Origin: Actinotalea solisilvae
Lineage (GTDB): Bacteria > Actinomycetota > Actinomycetes > Actinomycetales > Cellulomonadaceae
DNA: 64,000 nucleotides
Assembly (NCBI RefSeq): GCF_016464425.1
Contig: NZ_JADDKQ010000002.1
Coordinates: 1-64,000, forward strand
Direction: 5' to 3'
The notes beneath the pieces were generated by a model that searched no databases, was not told where the DNA came from, and saw only the letters and a list, made by a program, of their open reading frames with translations. This document shows, piece by piece, positions 18,307-27,358 of this stretch (position 1 is the first letter of the stretch; each line of letters starts with the position of its first letter). Both the position numbers and the translations under genes were made by a program.

Positions 18307-19551
18307 TCAGGGCAGGGGGGCCGAGGCGATCCGGGCCGTCCAGGGGTCGGTGCGCCGGGTGCTGACCTGGGTCTCCACCGTAGCGCCCCGCTCCTGCGCG
18401 TCCTGCCGCAGCACGCGCGCCGCGGACTCGAGCCACGGCCACTCGCTCGCCCAGTGCGCGACGTCGACGAGGAACGGGCGCCCGTCGTCCGCGGGCCGTC
18501 CGGCGCGCACGGCCTCGAAGGCCGCACGCTCGCGCGCCTCCGACGCGGGGTGGTGGCGCAGGTCGGCCGTGACGTACGCGTCGGCCCCGCTGCGGCGCAC
18601 CGCGTCGAACAGCGAGTCGCCCGACCCCCCGACGACGGCGACCCGCGCGACCAGGCCGCCGAGGTCCCCCGCGACGCGGACGCCCTGCTCGGTCGGCGGC
18701 AGGCGCCGCGCGGCCCGCTCGGCGAACGCCCGCAGCGTGAGGGGCTCGGCGAGCCGGCCCACGCGCCCGGTGCCGGCCTCGGCCGGCAGCGACGCGAGCT
18801 CGAGCACGTCGGACGCGGGCTCCTCGTAGGGGTGCGCACGGCGCATCGCCGCGACGACGGCGGCACGGCGCCCGCGCGGGGCGACCATCTCGAGGCGGTC
18901 CTCCTCGACGCGCTCGACCCTGCCCCGCTCCCCGACCGCCGGCGACGCGGCGTCGCCCGGCAGGAAGGTGCCGGTGCCCGTGCTCGTCCAGGCGCAGCGG
19001 CTGTAGTCGCCGAGCGCGCCCGCCCCGGCGTCGCTCATCGCGTCCAGCACGCGCTCGGTCGCGTCGACCGGGACGAAGACGACGTGCTTGTCGAGCGCGT
19101 CGGACTCCCCCGCGCCCAGCGGGACGAGCGGCTCGAGGTCCACGAGGCCGAGCGCCGTCGCGAGCGCCTCGGCGACGCCGTCGGCCGCGGCGTCCGCGTT
19201 GGTGTGCGCGACGTGCAGCGCGCAGCCCGCGCGCACCAGGCGGTGGACGAGCGCGCCCTTGAAGGTCGTCGCCGCCACCGAGTGCACGGGCCGCAGCAGG
19301 AGCGGGTGGTGCGTGAGGAGCAGGTCGGCCCCGGTCTCGACCGCCTCCTCGACGACCTCGGCGGTGGGGTCGACGGCGAGCAGCACGCGCCGGACCGGCT
19401 GGTCGGGGTCGCCGCACACCGTGCCGACGGCGTCCCAGCCCTCGGCCGTGCCGGGCGGGTACCGCCGCTCGAGCAGGCCGACGACGTCGGCGAGGGTGAG
19501 GACCACGGGATCGGGGTCGTGACCGGTGCGGGACGTGACGGCGCTGCTCAC
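18307..19551 (-). CDS. Nif3-like dinuclear metal centre protein
   Basis: A Nif3/YbgI-family protein of about 414 residues, with a toroid-forming metal-binding domain split by an inserted PII-like domain. Metal-site motifs are LLLTHHPLLLRPVHSV and HVAHTNADAAADGV in the first half, and VAVVGGSGDSLFDAV with DVAHWASEW in the second. AHPYEEPASDVLEL marks the inserted domain. Function is uncertain; some members are called GTP cyclohydrolase I type 2. I choose GTG at 19551, because a TAGCGT hexamer (19559-19564) ends seven bases before it and would overlap the upstream GTG at 19560. Confidence 0.92.
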   Translation of the reverse strand: MSSAVTSRTGHDPDPVVLTLADVVGLLERRYPPGTAEGWDAVGTVCGDPDQPVRRVLLAVDPTAEVVEEAVETGADLLLTHHPLLLRPVHSVAATTFKGALVHRLVRAGCALHVAHTNADAAADGVAEALATALGLVDLEPLVPLGAGESDALDKHVVFVPVDATERVLDAMSDAGAGALGDYSRCAWTSTGTGTFLPGDAASPAVGERGRVERVEEDRLEMVAPRGRRAAVVAAMRRAHPYEEPASDVLELASLPAEAGTGRVGRLAEPLTLRAFAERAARRLPPTEQGVRVAGDLGGLVARVAVVGGSGDSLFDAVRRSGADAYVTADLRHHPASEARERAAFEAVRAGRPADDGRPFLVDVAHWASEWPWLESAARVLRQDAQERGATVETQVSTRRTDPWTARIASAPLP

Positions 19552-19561
19552 CCCGCGCACG

Positions 19562-20416
19562 CTACCGGGACCGCAGCACCTCGACGGGGTCGCCGACGCG
19601 CACCGTGCCGCCCGACACCGGGACGAGGCGCACGCCGAACCAGACCTTGCCGTCCCGGCGGCGGTGCGCCGCGAGCGTCCGCATCGGCTCGTGCCCGCGT
19701 GCCCCGGTCACCGGGTCGAGCCCGACGACGGCGCACCGGTCGCAGTGCTCGGCGAACCGCATCTCGACGTCGCCGACGCGCACCCGGAGCCAGCCGTCCT
19801 CGGCGAACGGCTCGACGTCCCCGCTGACGACGACGTTCGGACGGAACCGGGCCATCGCGAGCGGCTCCGGCCGCGAGCCGGCGGCCGAGCCGCACTGCGC
19901 GTACCGCTCGGCCCACGTCTGGGCGACCCACCGGTCGAGGCGCTCGAGGGACGCGGTGCTCGTGAGGAGGACCGGCCCGGCGTCGGCCAGCGTCAGCACG
20001 TCGCCCTCACGCCCGCCGTGCTCCGCCGTGACGGGACGGCGCCGAGGGTCGTCGAGCCAGACGAGGCGCGCGGGCCGGCCCAGCGCCTCGCTCAGCCACG
20101 CGTGCGCGGCGTCGTCGGCCGCCACCGCCCAGCCCACGCGCGAGAGCGTGACGTCGGTGCGCGGGCCCTCGGTCGGCGGCGCGACCACGAGCGGCTCCGC
20201 GCCCGCGCGCGACAGCTCGAGGCCGCCGTCGGGCCGCGGCGTCGCCGTGAGCGTGAGCAACGACGGCGTCGCGACGGCCGTGAGGCGCGCGCCGGTGGGG
20301 TCGACGACCATCCAGCGACGGTCGTGCGCCAGGCCCCACGGCTCGACCGCGGACCGCTCGAGCGGCGCGCCGCCGAGCGACTTCACCGGGTACACCGCGA
20401 GGTGGTCGACGCGCAC
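19562..20416 (-). CDS. MOSC-domain protein
   Basis: A 284-residue protein with an N-terminal beta barrel (VDHLAVYPVKSLGGAPL, WGLAHDRRWMVVD) and a C-terminal MOSC domain (ARFRPNVVVSG, HCDRCAVVGLDPVTG, VWFGVRLVPVSGGTVRVGDPVEV). Family members such as YcbX and mARC handle sulfur or molybdenum cofactor; mARC-type proteins reduce N-hydroxylated compounds. The cysteines in CDRC are the probable cofactor ligand region. GTG at 20416 is preceded by TAGCGT (20423-20428) six bases away. Confidence 0.9.
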   Translation of the reverse strand: MRVDHLAVYPVKSLGGAPLERSAVEPWGLAHDRRWMVVDPTGARLTAVATPSLLTLTATPRPDGGLELSRAGAEPLVVAPPTEGPRTDVTLSRVGWAVAADDAAHAWLSEALGRPARLVWLDDPRRRPVTAEHGGREGDVLTLADAGPVLLTSTASLERLDRWVAQTWAERYAQCGSAAGSRPEPLAMARFRPNVVVSGDVEPFAEDGWLRVRVGDVEMRFAEHCDRCAVVGLDPVTGARGHEPMRTLAAHRRRDGKVWFGVRLVPVSGGTVRVGDPVEVLRSR

Positions 20417-20464
20417 CGGGCGACGCTAGCAGCGCGCCGTGCGCCGCCGGCAGTGGCCTGCGCG

Positions 20465-20538
20465 TGGGCCCGGCCGGTCTCGAACCGACGACCTCCGCGG
20501 TGTAAGCGCGGCGCTCTGACCAACTGAGCTACAGGCCC
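20465..20538 (-). tRNA. tRNA-Val (anticodon TAC)
   Basis: Cloverleaf on the minus strand: acceptor GGGCCTG/CGGGCCC, D arm with AGCTCAGTTGGTCAGAGC, anticodon stem CCGCG/CGCGG around CTTACAC, and T arm GTCGG-TTCGAGA-CCGGC. The anticodon TAC reads GUA and other valine codons. CCA is not encoded. Confidence 0.95.
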
Positions 20539-20608
20539 CAGGCGCCGTGCGACGGCGCCGGCACAGCCTAGCGGCGCGCCGCGGGCGGGCCCACGGTCCG
20601 CCGCCCCC

Positions 20609-21097
20609 TCAGAGGGCGGCGATCGCGGCGCGGTAGGCGCCGAGGTCGCGCGCCTGCCCGCGCGGGTTCACGACCGACCAGCGCACGACGCCGTCGGCGT
20701 CCACGAGGAAGCTGCCCCGGCCCGCGATGCCCTGGCGGTCGTCGAACACGCCGTAGGCGCGCGACGCCTCGCCGTGCGGCCAGAAGTCCGACAGGAGGTC
20801 GAAGCCGAAGCCCTCCTGCTCGCCCCAGGCGCGCAGGGTGTACGTCGGGTCGCACGAGACGCCGAGCAGTCGCACGCCCGCGGACTCGAAGTCCTCGAGG
20901 TTGTCCCGCAGCTCGCACAGCTCGCCCCGGCACAGGCCCGAGAAGGCGAACGGGAAGAACACCAGGGCGACGGGCATGCCGCGCATCCCGGCGAGCGACA
21001 CGGGCGTGCCGTGCGCGTCGGGCAGCTCCAGGTCCGGCGCGCGGTCGCCCGGACGCGGCGCCGCGCCGTCCGGTGCGGCACCGGTGGGGGCGGTCAC
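20609..21097 (-). CDS. AhpE-like peroxiredoxin
   Basis: A 162-residue thiol peroxidase of the AhpE/BCP group, reducing hydrogen peroxide and organic peroxides. The active site FPFAFSGLC puts the peroxidatic cysteine at C56. LLSDFWPHGEASRAYGVFDD and GRGSFLVDADGVVRW match mycobacterial AhpE. Unlike that protein, which has one cysteine, this one also has C61 (GELCEL) and C82 (VSCDP), so an intramolecular disulfide is conceivable. GTG at 21097 overlaps the stop of the DUF3052 gene, so the two are coupled. The start region is the part repeated at the left end of the window. Confidence 0.93.
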   Translation of the reverse strand: MTAPTGAAPDGAAPRPGDRAPDLELPDAHGTPVSLAGMRGMPVALVFFPFAFSGLCRGELCELRDNLEDFESAGVRLLGVSCDPTYTLRAWGEQEGFGFDLLSDFWPHGEASRAYGVFDDRQGIAGRGSFLVDADGVVRWSVVNPRGQARDLGAYRAAIAAL

Positions 21098-21106
21098 CTG
21101 CCGCGG
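21031..21106. repeat. Parent copy of the 76-base duplicate at 1-76
   Basis: This copy is embedded in two intact overlapping genes, the peroxiredoxin start and the DUF3052 end, so it is the genuine one. The other copy at 1-76 has no such context. Confidence 0.85.
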
Positions 21107-21525
21107 CTCCGCGTCCCGAGACGCGTCGCCGACCAGTCGGGCGCGATCGCGAGCGTGCTGGTGGCGTGCAGGCCGGCGGTGGTCGCGGCCTCCTCGATCT
21201 CGCCGTGGTCGACGTGACCGCTGCGGCCGGGCTTGCGCGTGAGCACCCAGATGAGCCCGCCCTCGTCGAGCGCGGCGCGCACGTCGACCAGCGCGTCCGT
21301 GAGGTCGCCGTCCTCCTCGCGCCACCACAGCACGACGCCGTCCGTGACGTCGTCGTAGTCCTCGTCCACCAGCTCGCTGCCGATGACGGCCTCGATCCCG
21401 GACCGGAGGTCGTCGTCGACGTCGTCGCCGTAGCCGAACTCCTGGATCACCTGCCCGGAGGAGAAGCCGAGCCTGTCGGCCCCCGCGCCCCCTCGGCTGC
21501 CCACGGGTTCCGCGGTCGCTCCCAC
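21094..21525 (-). CDS. DUF3052 family protein
   Basis: A 143-residue acidic protein of the actinobacterial DUF3052 family (LGFSSGQVIQEFGYGDDVDDDLR, VVLWWREEDGDLTDALVD, GGLIWVLTRKPGRSGHV). Function unknown; members commonly sit beside peroxiredoxin and aceE genes, as here. Starts at GTG and is divergent from aceE, with 344 bases between the starts. It overlaps the peroxiredoxin start by four bases. Confidence 0.9.
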   Translation of the reverse strand: MGATAEPVGSRGGAGADRLGFSSGQVIQEFGYGDDVDDDLRSGIEAVIGSELVDEDYDDVTDGVVLWWREEDGDLTDALVDVRAALDEGGLIWVLTRKPGRSGHVDHGEIEEAATTAGLHATSTLAIAPDWSATRLGTRSRGR

Positions 21526-21869
21526 TGGTGTGCCGTTCCCTTCGTCCGTCCTGACCTGCTCGCGCCGCGCAGGCCGCGGCTTGTGCGGTAGCCCACAGCA
21601 TCCACCCCAGCCGTGGCAAGCGCCACACGCGCGCCGGCGCCCCGCAGCAGGTGACGGGGCGTGCGGCCGCGCCGTGCCTCCGACGCGCTGTCACCGACGT
21701 CACGTCCCGACCGCCGGTCCCGGTGTGACTTTCGTGCCCCGGAGGTCCGAGAATGGTCGGACGACCGGGTGCGTCGCCGACCAGGCGCCCTCCCCGGGCC
21801 GACCCGAGCACCGAGTCACAGCCGCCCGACCGGGCCCTGCGACGGTGCAGACGAGAGGTGAGGTTGCAG
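21526..21869. promoter_or_regulatory. Divergent DUF3052/aceE intergenic region
   Basis: A 344-base spacer with no supported gene. It must hold the promoters of both flanking operons, and it is somewhat less GC-rich near 21720-21770 (TGACTTTCGTG, GAGAATGGTCGG). I cannot assign -10 or -35 boxes confidently. Confidence 0.4.
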
Positions 21870-24611
21870 GTGGCTGCACGCGACACGACGGGCCCGCTCA
21901 TCAACGGGCTCCTCAGCCAGGTCCCGGACATCGACCCGGACGAGACCGGCGAGTGGGTCGAGTCCTTCGACGGGCTCGTCGACGAGCGAGGTGGGCCGCG
22001 CGCCCGGTACGTGCTCCTCAACCTGCTCAAGCGGGCGCGGGAGCGCAACGTCGCCGTCCCGACGACGATCACGACGCCGTACGTCAACACCATCGGCGTG
22101 CACGAGGAGCCCTACTTCCCGGGCGACGAGGTCGTCGAGCGCCGCTACCGCTCCTACCTGCGCTGGAACGCGGCCGTCATGGTGACGCGCGCGCAGCGGC
22201 CCGAGATCAGCGTCGGCGGGCACATCTCGTCCTACGCGTCCGTCGCGACGCTCTACGAGGTCGGCCTCAACCACTTCTTCCGCGGCAAGGACCACCCGGG
22301 CGGCGGCGACCAGGTCTACTTCCAGGGCCACGCCGCGCCCGGCGTCTACGCCCGCGCGTTCCTCGAGGGCCGGCTCTCGGCCGAGCAGCTCGACGGCTTC
22401 CGCCAGGAGGTCTCGGCGCCCCAGGGTGGGCTGTCGTCCTACCCGCACCCGCGCCTCATGCCCGACATGTGGGAGTTCCCGACGGTCTCGATGGGCCTCG
22501 GCCCGGCGTCGGCCATCTACCAGGCGTGGGTCAACAAGTACACGCACAACCGCGGCATCAAGGACACGAGCCAGCAGAACGTCTGGGCGTTCCTCGGCGA
22601 CGGCGAGATGGACGAGCCGGAGAGCCGCGGCATGCTGCAGCTCGCGGCGCAGCAGAACCTCGACAACCTCACGTTCGTCGTCAACTGCAACCTCCAGCGC
22701 CTCGACGGCCCGGTCCGCGGCAACGGCAAGATCATCCAGGAGCTCGAGGCGTTCTTCCGCGGCGCCGGCTGGAACGTCATCAAGGTGATCTGGGGCCGCG
22801 AGTGGGACGCCCTGCTCAACGCGGACAAGGACCGCGCGCTGGTCAACCTCATGAACACCACGCCCGACGGCGACTTCCAGACGTACCGCGCCGAGAACGG
22901 CGCCTTCATCCGCGAGCACTTCTTCGGGCGCGACCCGCGCACCAAGCAGCTCGTCGAGAAGATGACGGACGACGAGATCTGGGCCCTCAAGCGCGGCGGT
23001 CACGACTACCGCAAGATCTACGCCGCGTACGCGGCCGCGACGGCGCACACGGGCCAGCCGACGGTCGTCCTCGCGCACACGATCAAGGGCTACGGCCTGG
23101 GCACCAACTTCGCGGGGCGCAACTCGACGCACCAGATGAAGAAGCTCAAGATCGACGACCTCAAGACGCTGCGCGACTCGCTGCGCATCCCCATCACGGA
23201 CGCGCAGATCGACGAGAACCCGTACGCGCCGCCGTACTACCACCCGGGTGCGGACTCCCCGGAGATCCAGTACCTCCAGGAGCGCCGTCGCGCGCTCGGC
23301 GGCTACGTGCCCGAGCGGCGCTCGCGCCACACGCCCGTGACGCTCCCGCCGGCGACGACGTACGACGTGCTCGCCAAGGGCTCGGGTCACCAGCAGGTGG
23401 CCACGACCATGGCGTTCGTCCGGCTCCTCAAGGACCTCATCAAGGACAAGGAGTTCGGCCACCGCATCGTGCCGATCATCCCGGACGAGGCCCGCACGTT
23501 CGGCCTGGACTCGATCTTCCCGAGCGCGAAGATCTTCAACACGCTCGGGCAGAACTACCTCGCCGTCGACCGCGAGCTGATGCTCTCGTACAAGGAGTCC
23601 GAGAGCGGGCAGATCCTGCACACGGGCATCAACGAGGCGGGCTCGGCCGCGGCGTTCCAGTCGGTCGGCACGTCCTACGCCACGCAGGGCGAGGTGCTGG
23701 TCCCGTTCTACATCTTCTACTCGATGTTCGGGTTCCAGCGGACGGGCGACCAGTTCTGGGCCGCGGGCGACCAGATGACCCGCGGGTTCATCATCGGCGC
23801 CACGGCCGGGCGGACCACGCTCACGGGCGAGGGCCTCCAGCACGCGGACGGGCACTCGCCGATCCTCGCGGCCACCAACCCCGCCGTCGTGCACTACGAC
23901 CCGGCGTACGGGTACGAGATCCGGCACATCGTGCGGGACGGCCTGCAGCGGATGTACGGCGACGACGGCCGCGACCCGAACGTCATGTACTACCTCACCG
24001 TGTACAACGAGCCGATGCTCCAGCCGGCGGAGCCCGAGGGCGTCGACGTCGAGGGCATCCTGCGAGGCATCCACCGCGTGTCGGTCGCCGAGGGCGAGGG
24101 CCCGCGGGCCCAGATCCTCGCGTCGGGCGTGGGCGTGCCGTGGGCGCTCGAGGCGCAGGAGATCCTCGCGAACGACTGGGGCGTGCGGGCTGACGTGTGG
24201 TCCGTGACGAGCTGGAACGAGCTGCGCCGCGACGGCCTCGCCGCGGAGCAGCACAACTTCCTGCACCCGACCGAGGAGCCCCGCACGCCGTACCTGACGC
24301 AGAAGCTGCAGGGCGCGCAGGGTCCGTTCGTCGCGACGAGCGACTACGACCACCTCGTGCCGGACCAGATCCGCCAGTTCGTCCCCGGCGAGTACGCGAC
24401 GCTCGGCGCCGACGGGTTCGGCTTCTCCGACACGCGCCAGGCCGCGCGTCGCCACTTCAAGATCGACGGTCCGTCGACGGCGCTCAAGGTGCTCCAGCTC
24501 CTGGCCCGCCGTGGCGAGGTCCCGGCCGACGCGCCCGCGCAGGCGGTCGAGCGCTACCAGATCCACGACGTCCGGGCGGGCACGTCCGGCGTCGCCGGCG
24601 GCGACTCGTAA
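21870..24611 (+). CDS. aceE: Pyruvate dehydrogenase E1 component, homodimeric type
   Basis: A 913-residue thiamine diphosphate enzyme that decarboxylates pyruvate and passes the acetyl group to the lipoyl E2 of the pyruvate dehydrogenase complex. Size and sequence fit the alpha2-type E1 of actinobacteria and proteobacteria. Visible are [17 protein letters not shown], the ThDP-magnesium motif beginning [10 protein letters not shown] with the [11 protein letters not shown] segment, HTIKGYGLG and, in the second half, [15 protein letters not shown]2 and E3 genes are not in the window; a separate aceE is usual in this group. GTG at 21870 with GAGAGGTGAGG upstream gives the expected N terminus. Confidence 0.95.
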   Translation: MAARDTTGPLINGLLSQVPDIDPDETGEWVESFDGLVDERGGPRARYVLLNLLKRARERNVAVPTTITTPYVNTIGVHEEPYFPGDEVVERRYRSYLRWNAAVMVTRAQRPEISVGGHISSYASVATLYEVGLNHFFRGKDHPGGGDQVYFQGHAAPGVYARAFLEGRLSAEQLDGFRQEVSAPQGGLSSYPHPRLMPDMWEFPTVSMGLGPASAIYQAWVNKYTHNRGIKDTSQQNVWAFLGDGEMDEPESRGMLQLAAQQNLDNLTFVVNCNLQRLDGPVRGNGKIIQELEAFFRGAGWNVIKVIWGREWDALLNADKDRALVNLMNTTPDGDFQTYRAENGAFIREHFFGRDPRTKQLVEKMTDDEIWALKRGGHDYRKIYAAYAAATAHTGQPTVVLAHTIKGYGLGTNFAGRNSTHQMKKLKIDDLKTLRDSLRIPITDAQIDENPYAPPYYHPGADSPEIQYLQERRRALGGYVPERRSRHTPVTLPPATTYDVLAKGSGHQQVATTMAFVRLLKDLIKDKEFGHRIVPIIPDEARTFGLDSIFPSAKIFNTLGQNYLAVDRELMLSYKESESGQILHTGINEAGSAAAFQSVGTSYATQGEVLVPFYIFYSMFGFQRTGDQFWAAGDQMTRGFIIGATAGRTTLTGEGLQHADGHSPILAATNPAVVHYDPAYGYEIRHIVRDGLQRMYGDDGRDPNVMYYLTVYNEPMLQPAEPEGVDVEGILRGIHRVSVAEGEGPRAQILASGVGVPWALEAQEILANDWGVRADVWSVTSWNELRRDGLAAEQHNFLHPTEEPRTPYLTQKLQGAQGPFVATSDYDHLVPDQIRQFVPGEYATLGADGFGFSDTRQAARRHFKIDGPSTALKVLQLLARRGEVPADAPAQAVERYQIHDVRAGTSGVAGGDS

Positions 24612-24633
24612 GGCCTGCCCGCCGACCGTGGAG

Positions 24634-24660
24634 GGTCCGTACCGCCTGGCGGTGCGGACC
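24634..24660 (+). terminator. Hairpin terminator of aceE
   Basis: GGTCCGTACCG and CGGTGCGGACC pair with one mismatch around a CCTGG loop, 23 bases after the aceE stop, followed by TT. It also precedes the next gene and so should separate the two transcripts. Confidence 0.6.
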
Positions 24661-24729
24661 TTCCGCGTTCCCGGCCCGTCGCACCGCCGTCCCGCCGCAC
24701 CACCGTCCCGCCGCGCCACCGGAGGTCCC

Positions 24730-25110
24730 GTGCACCGCAGCCGCGTCTCGACCCTGCTGATCGACGTCCCGCACGCCGAGCGCGCCGCGGCCGACGCCTT
24801 CTGGGGCGCGGCCCTGGGCGTCGAGCCCGCGGCCGTCCCCGGCGAGGAGCAGTTCACCTCGCTCCCCCACGCGGTCCCGGGCCTCGTCACCGCGGTGCAG
24901 GGCGTCGACGACGCACCCCGCTACCACCTCGACATCGAGACGGACGACGTCGCCGCCGAGACCGCGCGCCTCCTCGCGCTCGGCGCGGTGGAGGTGCAGG
25001 AGTGGCAGGGGTGCCGCACGCTCCGCGTCCCGGGCGGCCAGCTCGTCTGCGTCATCCCCGTCCACAGCGACCCGTCGGAGTTCGCGGCCGCCGCCCACCC
25101 CTGGCCCTGA
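24730..25110 (+). CDS. VOC (glyoxalase-like) family protein
   Basis: A 126-residue single glyoxalase/bleomycin-resistance fold protein (STLLIDVPHAERAAADAFWGAALGV, YHLDIETDDVAAETARLLALGA, PGGQLVCVIP). Family members bind a metal through His/Glu residues; the HLDIE histidine and glutamate are candidates. Substrate unknown. GTG follows GGAGGTCCC, a strong ribosome-binding site. Confidence 0.85.
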   Translation: MHRSRVSTLLIDVPHAERAAADAFWGAALGVEPAAVPGEEQFTSLPHAVPGLVTAVQGVDDAPRYHLDIETDDVAAETARLLALGAVEVQEWQGCRTLRVPGGQLVCVIPVHSDPSEFAAAAHPWP

Positions 25111-25187
25111 CCTCGGCCAACCCCCGACCCCCAAGCCGCAGAGGGTGGGGTGCGTGGCCGTGCCGGTGGGTGCCGGTGCGGTAGCCG

Positions 25188-25880
25188 TCAGGTGCCGGGG
25201 GTGGCCTGGTTCGCCTGGGCGATGATCCGGTCGAGGTCCGGGCGCAGGCGCGCGACGGCGCCCTTGTCGGGGTGCAGCTCGAGCGCGGCGAGGTGCTGGT
25301 TCGCGTCGAGCGGACGGTCGGCCTCGATCGCGGCGAGCACCAGGTGCCGCGCCACCTCGGGCGTGTGCTCCTTGACCCGCCAGTGCCCCACCCCGAGGTT
25401 GAGCGCCTCGACGGGCTGGCCCGCCTCGCGCAGGACCGCGAGCGACTCCACGAGCGCCACGCCGGACGGGTCGCGCTCGGCGGCCGTGCTGAGGCGTCGG
25501 ATCGCGCCCTCGTGGTCCTCGTGCAGCGAGAGCCGGGCGAGCTCGACGAGGGGGTACCAGGCCCGCGGGTGGCCGGCCAGCTCCTCGGCGAGCGCCCACA
25601 CCGCGAGGTCGGCCGCCTTCTGGCGCTCGACGTCGTCCTGCGGCGCGGTGAGCGGGTCGCCGTCGGCGCCCACCTCGGCGGCACGACGGCGGACGATCTC
25701 GGCGAGCGCCTGGAACGCGCGGGAGTCGTTGGGGTCCTCGGCGAGCATCGCCCGCACGGCGTCCTCGTGGATCGTGTCCCGGCGCGTGGTCGTCGTCGAC
25801 GCGGTCGGACGTCGGACGCCGACCCGCGATGCCGACACCTGTCGACCCATGAGGCGGCGGAGTCGTGGGAGGAAGGCCAT
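25188..25880 (-). CDS. Tetratricopeptide-like helical repeat protein
   Basis: A 230-residue protein made of paired helices. After an Arg/Thr-rich N terminus, segments such as AVRAMLAEDPNDSRAFQALAEIV, WYPLVELARLSLHEDHEGAIRRLSTAAERDPSGV and HLVLAAIEADRPLDANQHLAALELHPD resemble TPR units, which bind proteins. No signal or membrane segment, so cytoplasmic. I choose the ATG at 25880: TATGGT on the minus strand (25887-25892) ends six bases before it. Confidence 0.82.
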   Translation of the reverse strand: MAFLPRLRRLMGRQVSASRVGVRRPTASTTTTRRDTIHEDAVRAMLAEDPNDSRAFQALAEIVRRRAAEVGADGDPLTAPQDDVERQKAADLAVWALAEELAGHPRAWYPLVELARLSLHEDHEGAIRRLSTAAERDPSGVALVESLAVLREAGQPVEALNLGVGHWRVKEHTPEVARHLVLAAIEADRPLDANQHLAALELHPDKGAVARLRPDLDRIIAQANQATPGT

Positions 25881-26083
25881 GAAAAGACCATAGCCGCACC
25901 GGCCCGCCACGGCCCGGGAGACGCCGTCACCGTGCGCGACGACGGCTCGCCCCGCCCGGCGGCGGCCGCCGCGGTGGACGACCGGCTTGTCGCCTCCCTA
26001 CAACGGGGCCGGCAGACGCCGGCGCCGCCGCGGTGCGGTCCGCCGTACCCGCCGGCGGCCCGGCGAGCCCTATGCTCGGCGCC

Positions 26084-27280
26084 ATGGTCCCCCCGGTGCA
26101 GCGCGACCAGGCGCACACCCTGCGCCGTCTGCACGACGGCACGGGCCTGCTCACCGCGGCCGCGATGCGCAAGCTCGACGAGAACCTCGCCTGGTACCGC
26201 GCGCTGCCCGCGGAGGACCGCTCCTGGGTCGGGCTGGTCGCGCAGGCCGGCATCTCGAGCTTCATCACGTGGTTCTCGGACCCGAGCACGCCGCCCCACG
26301 GCGCGAGCGAGATCTTCGCGGCGGCGCCGCCCGAGCTCACGCGCTCCATCTCGCTGCAGCACACGCTCCAGCTCGTGCGCCTCGTGGTCGAGGTCGTCGA
26401 GGAGCACAGCGACCGGCTCGCCGCCCCCGGCGCCGAACGGGACCTGCGCGAGGCGGTGCTGCGCTACTCGCGGGAGGTCGCGTTCTCGGCGGCCGAGGTC
26501 TACGCGCGCGCCGCCGAGGTCCGCGGCGCGTGGGACGCGCGCCTCGAGGCCCTGGTCGTCGACGCGATCGTGCGCGGCGACGCCGACGACGCGCTGCGGT
26601 CGCGCGTCGCCGCCCTCGGCTGGTCGGGGCACGGCAGCACCCTGGTCCTCGTGGGCACCACGGTCGACCCGCTGGACGACGTGCGGGCCGCCGAGCTCCG
26701 TCGCGCGACCCGCCGCTCGGCCGACGACGCGCTGGTGGGCATCCAGGGCGACCGGCTCGTCGTCGTGCTGGGCGGGGAGGGCGACCTGCGGGCCGCGGCC
26801 ACCTCGCTCCTGCCGCGCTTCGGCCCCGGCCCCGTCGTCATCGGCCCCGCCGTGCCCAGCCTCGACGAGGCGGGCCGGTCCGCCTCGGCCGCGCTCGCGG
26901 GACTCGCGGCCGCGGCGGCGTGGCCGACGGCGCCCCGCCCCGTGCTCGCCGACGACCTGCTGCCCGAGCGCGTCCTCGTGGGCGACGTCGTCGCCCGGCG
27001 CACGCTCGTCGAGCAGGCGTACCGGCCCCTCGTGGCGGCCGGCGGCTCCCTCCTGGAGACCCTCGCGGCCCACGTCGAGAACGGCCGTTCGCTCGAGGCG
27101 GCGGCCCGCGTGCTCTACGTCCACCCCAACACCGTGCGGTACCGCCTGCGCAAGGTCGCGGAGGTCACCGGCTGGGACCCGCTCGACGCGCGGGAGGCGT
27201 ACGTGCTGCAGACGGCGCTCGCCCTCGGCCGGCTCGCGCCGCCGCCGGGCGCGACGGAGCTGGCCGCCCGCACTTTGTAG
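26084..27280 (+). CDS. fasR: PucR-type regulator of fatty acid synthesis, FasR-like
   Basis: A 398-residue regulator. The N-terminal two thirds are a helical and mixed domain with GGDEF-like relics (DDALVGIQGDRLVVVLGGEGD). The C terminus is a PucR-type helix-turn-helix (LLETLAAHVENGRSLEAAARVLYVHPNTVRYRLRKVAEVTG). In Streptomyces a gene of this type in this place, fasR, activates the downstream fab operon; the same role is inferred here from synteny. ATG at 26084 is preferred: TATGCT (26071-26076) ends seven bases before it. Confidence 0.9.
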   Translation: MVPPVQRDQAHTLRRLHDGTGLLTAAAMRKLDENLAWYRALPAEDRSWVGLVAQAGISSFITWFSDPSTPPHGASEIFAAAPPELTRSISLQHTLQLVRLVVEVVEEHSDRLAAPGAERDLREAVLRYSREVAFSAAEVYARAAEVRGAWDARLEALVVDAIVRGDADDALRSRVAALGWSGHGSTLVLVGTTVDPLDDVRAAELRRATRRSADDALVGIQGDRLVVVLGGEGDLRAAATSLLPRFGPGPVVIGPAVPSLDEAGRSASAALAGLAAAAAWPTAPRPVLADDLLPERVLVGDVVARRTLVEQAYRPLVAAGGSLLETLAAHVENGRSLEAAARVLYVHPNTVRYRLRKVAEVTGWDPLDAREAYVLQTALALGRLAPPPGATELAARTL

Positions 27281-27358
27281 GGTCCGCACAAGAGCCCGTC
27301 CCGAGGTTGGTGGGCGTCGTGCCCAGGACGGGCCCGCGGTGACCGGCACAGTGGTCGG
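27281..27358 (+). promoter_or_regulatory. fasR-fabD spacer with nested inverted repeat
   Basis: The 78-base spacer has a hairpin with outer arms GCCCGTCC (27294-27301) and GGACGGGC (27326-27333) and inner arms TGGGC (27311-27315) and GCCCA (27321-27325). It could end fasR transcripts, attenuate the fab operon or be a FasR site. The sequence alone does not choose between these. Confidence 0.45.
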
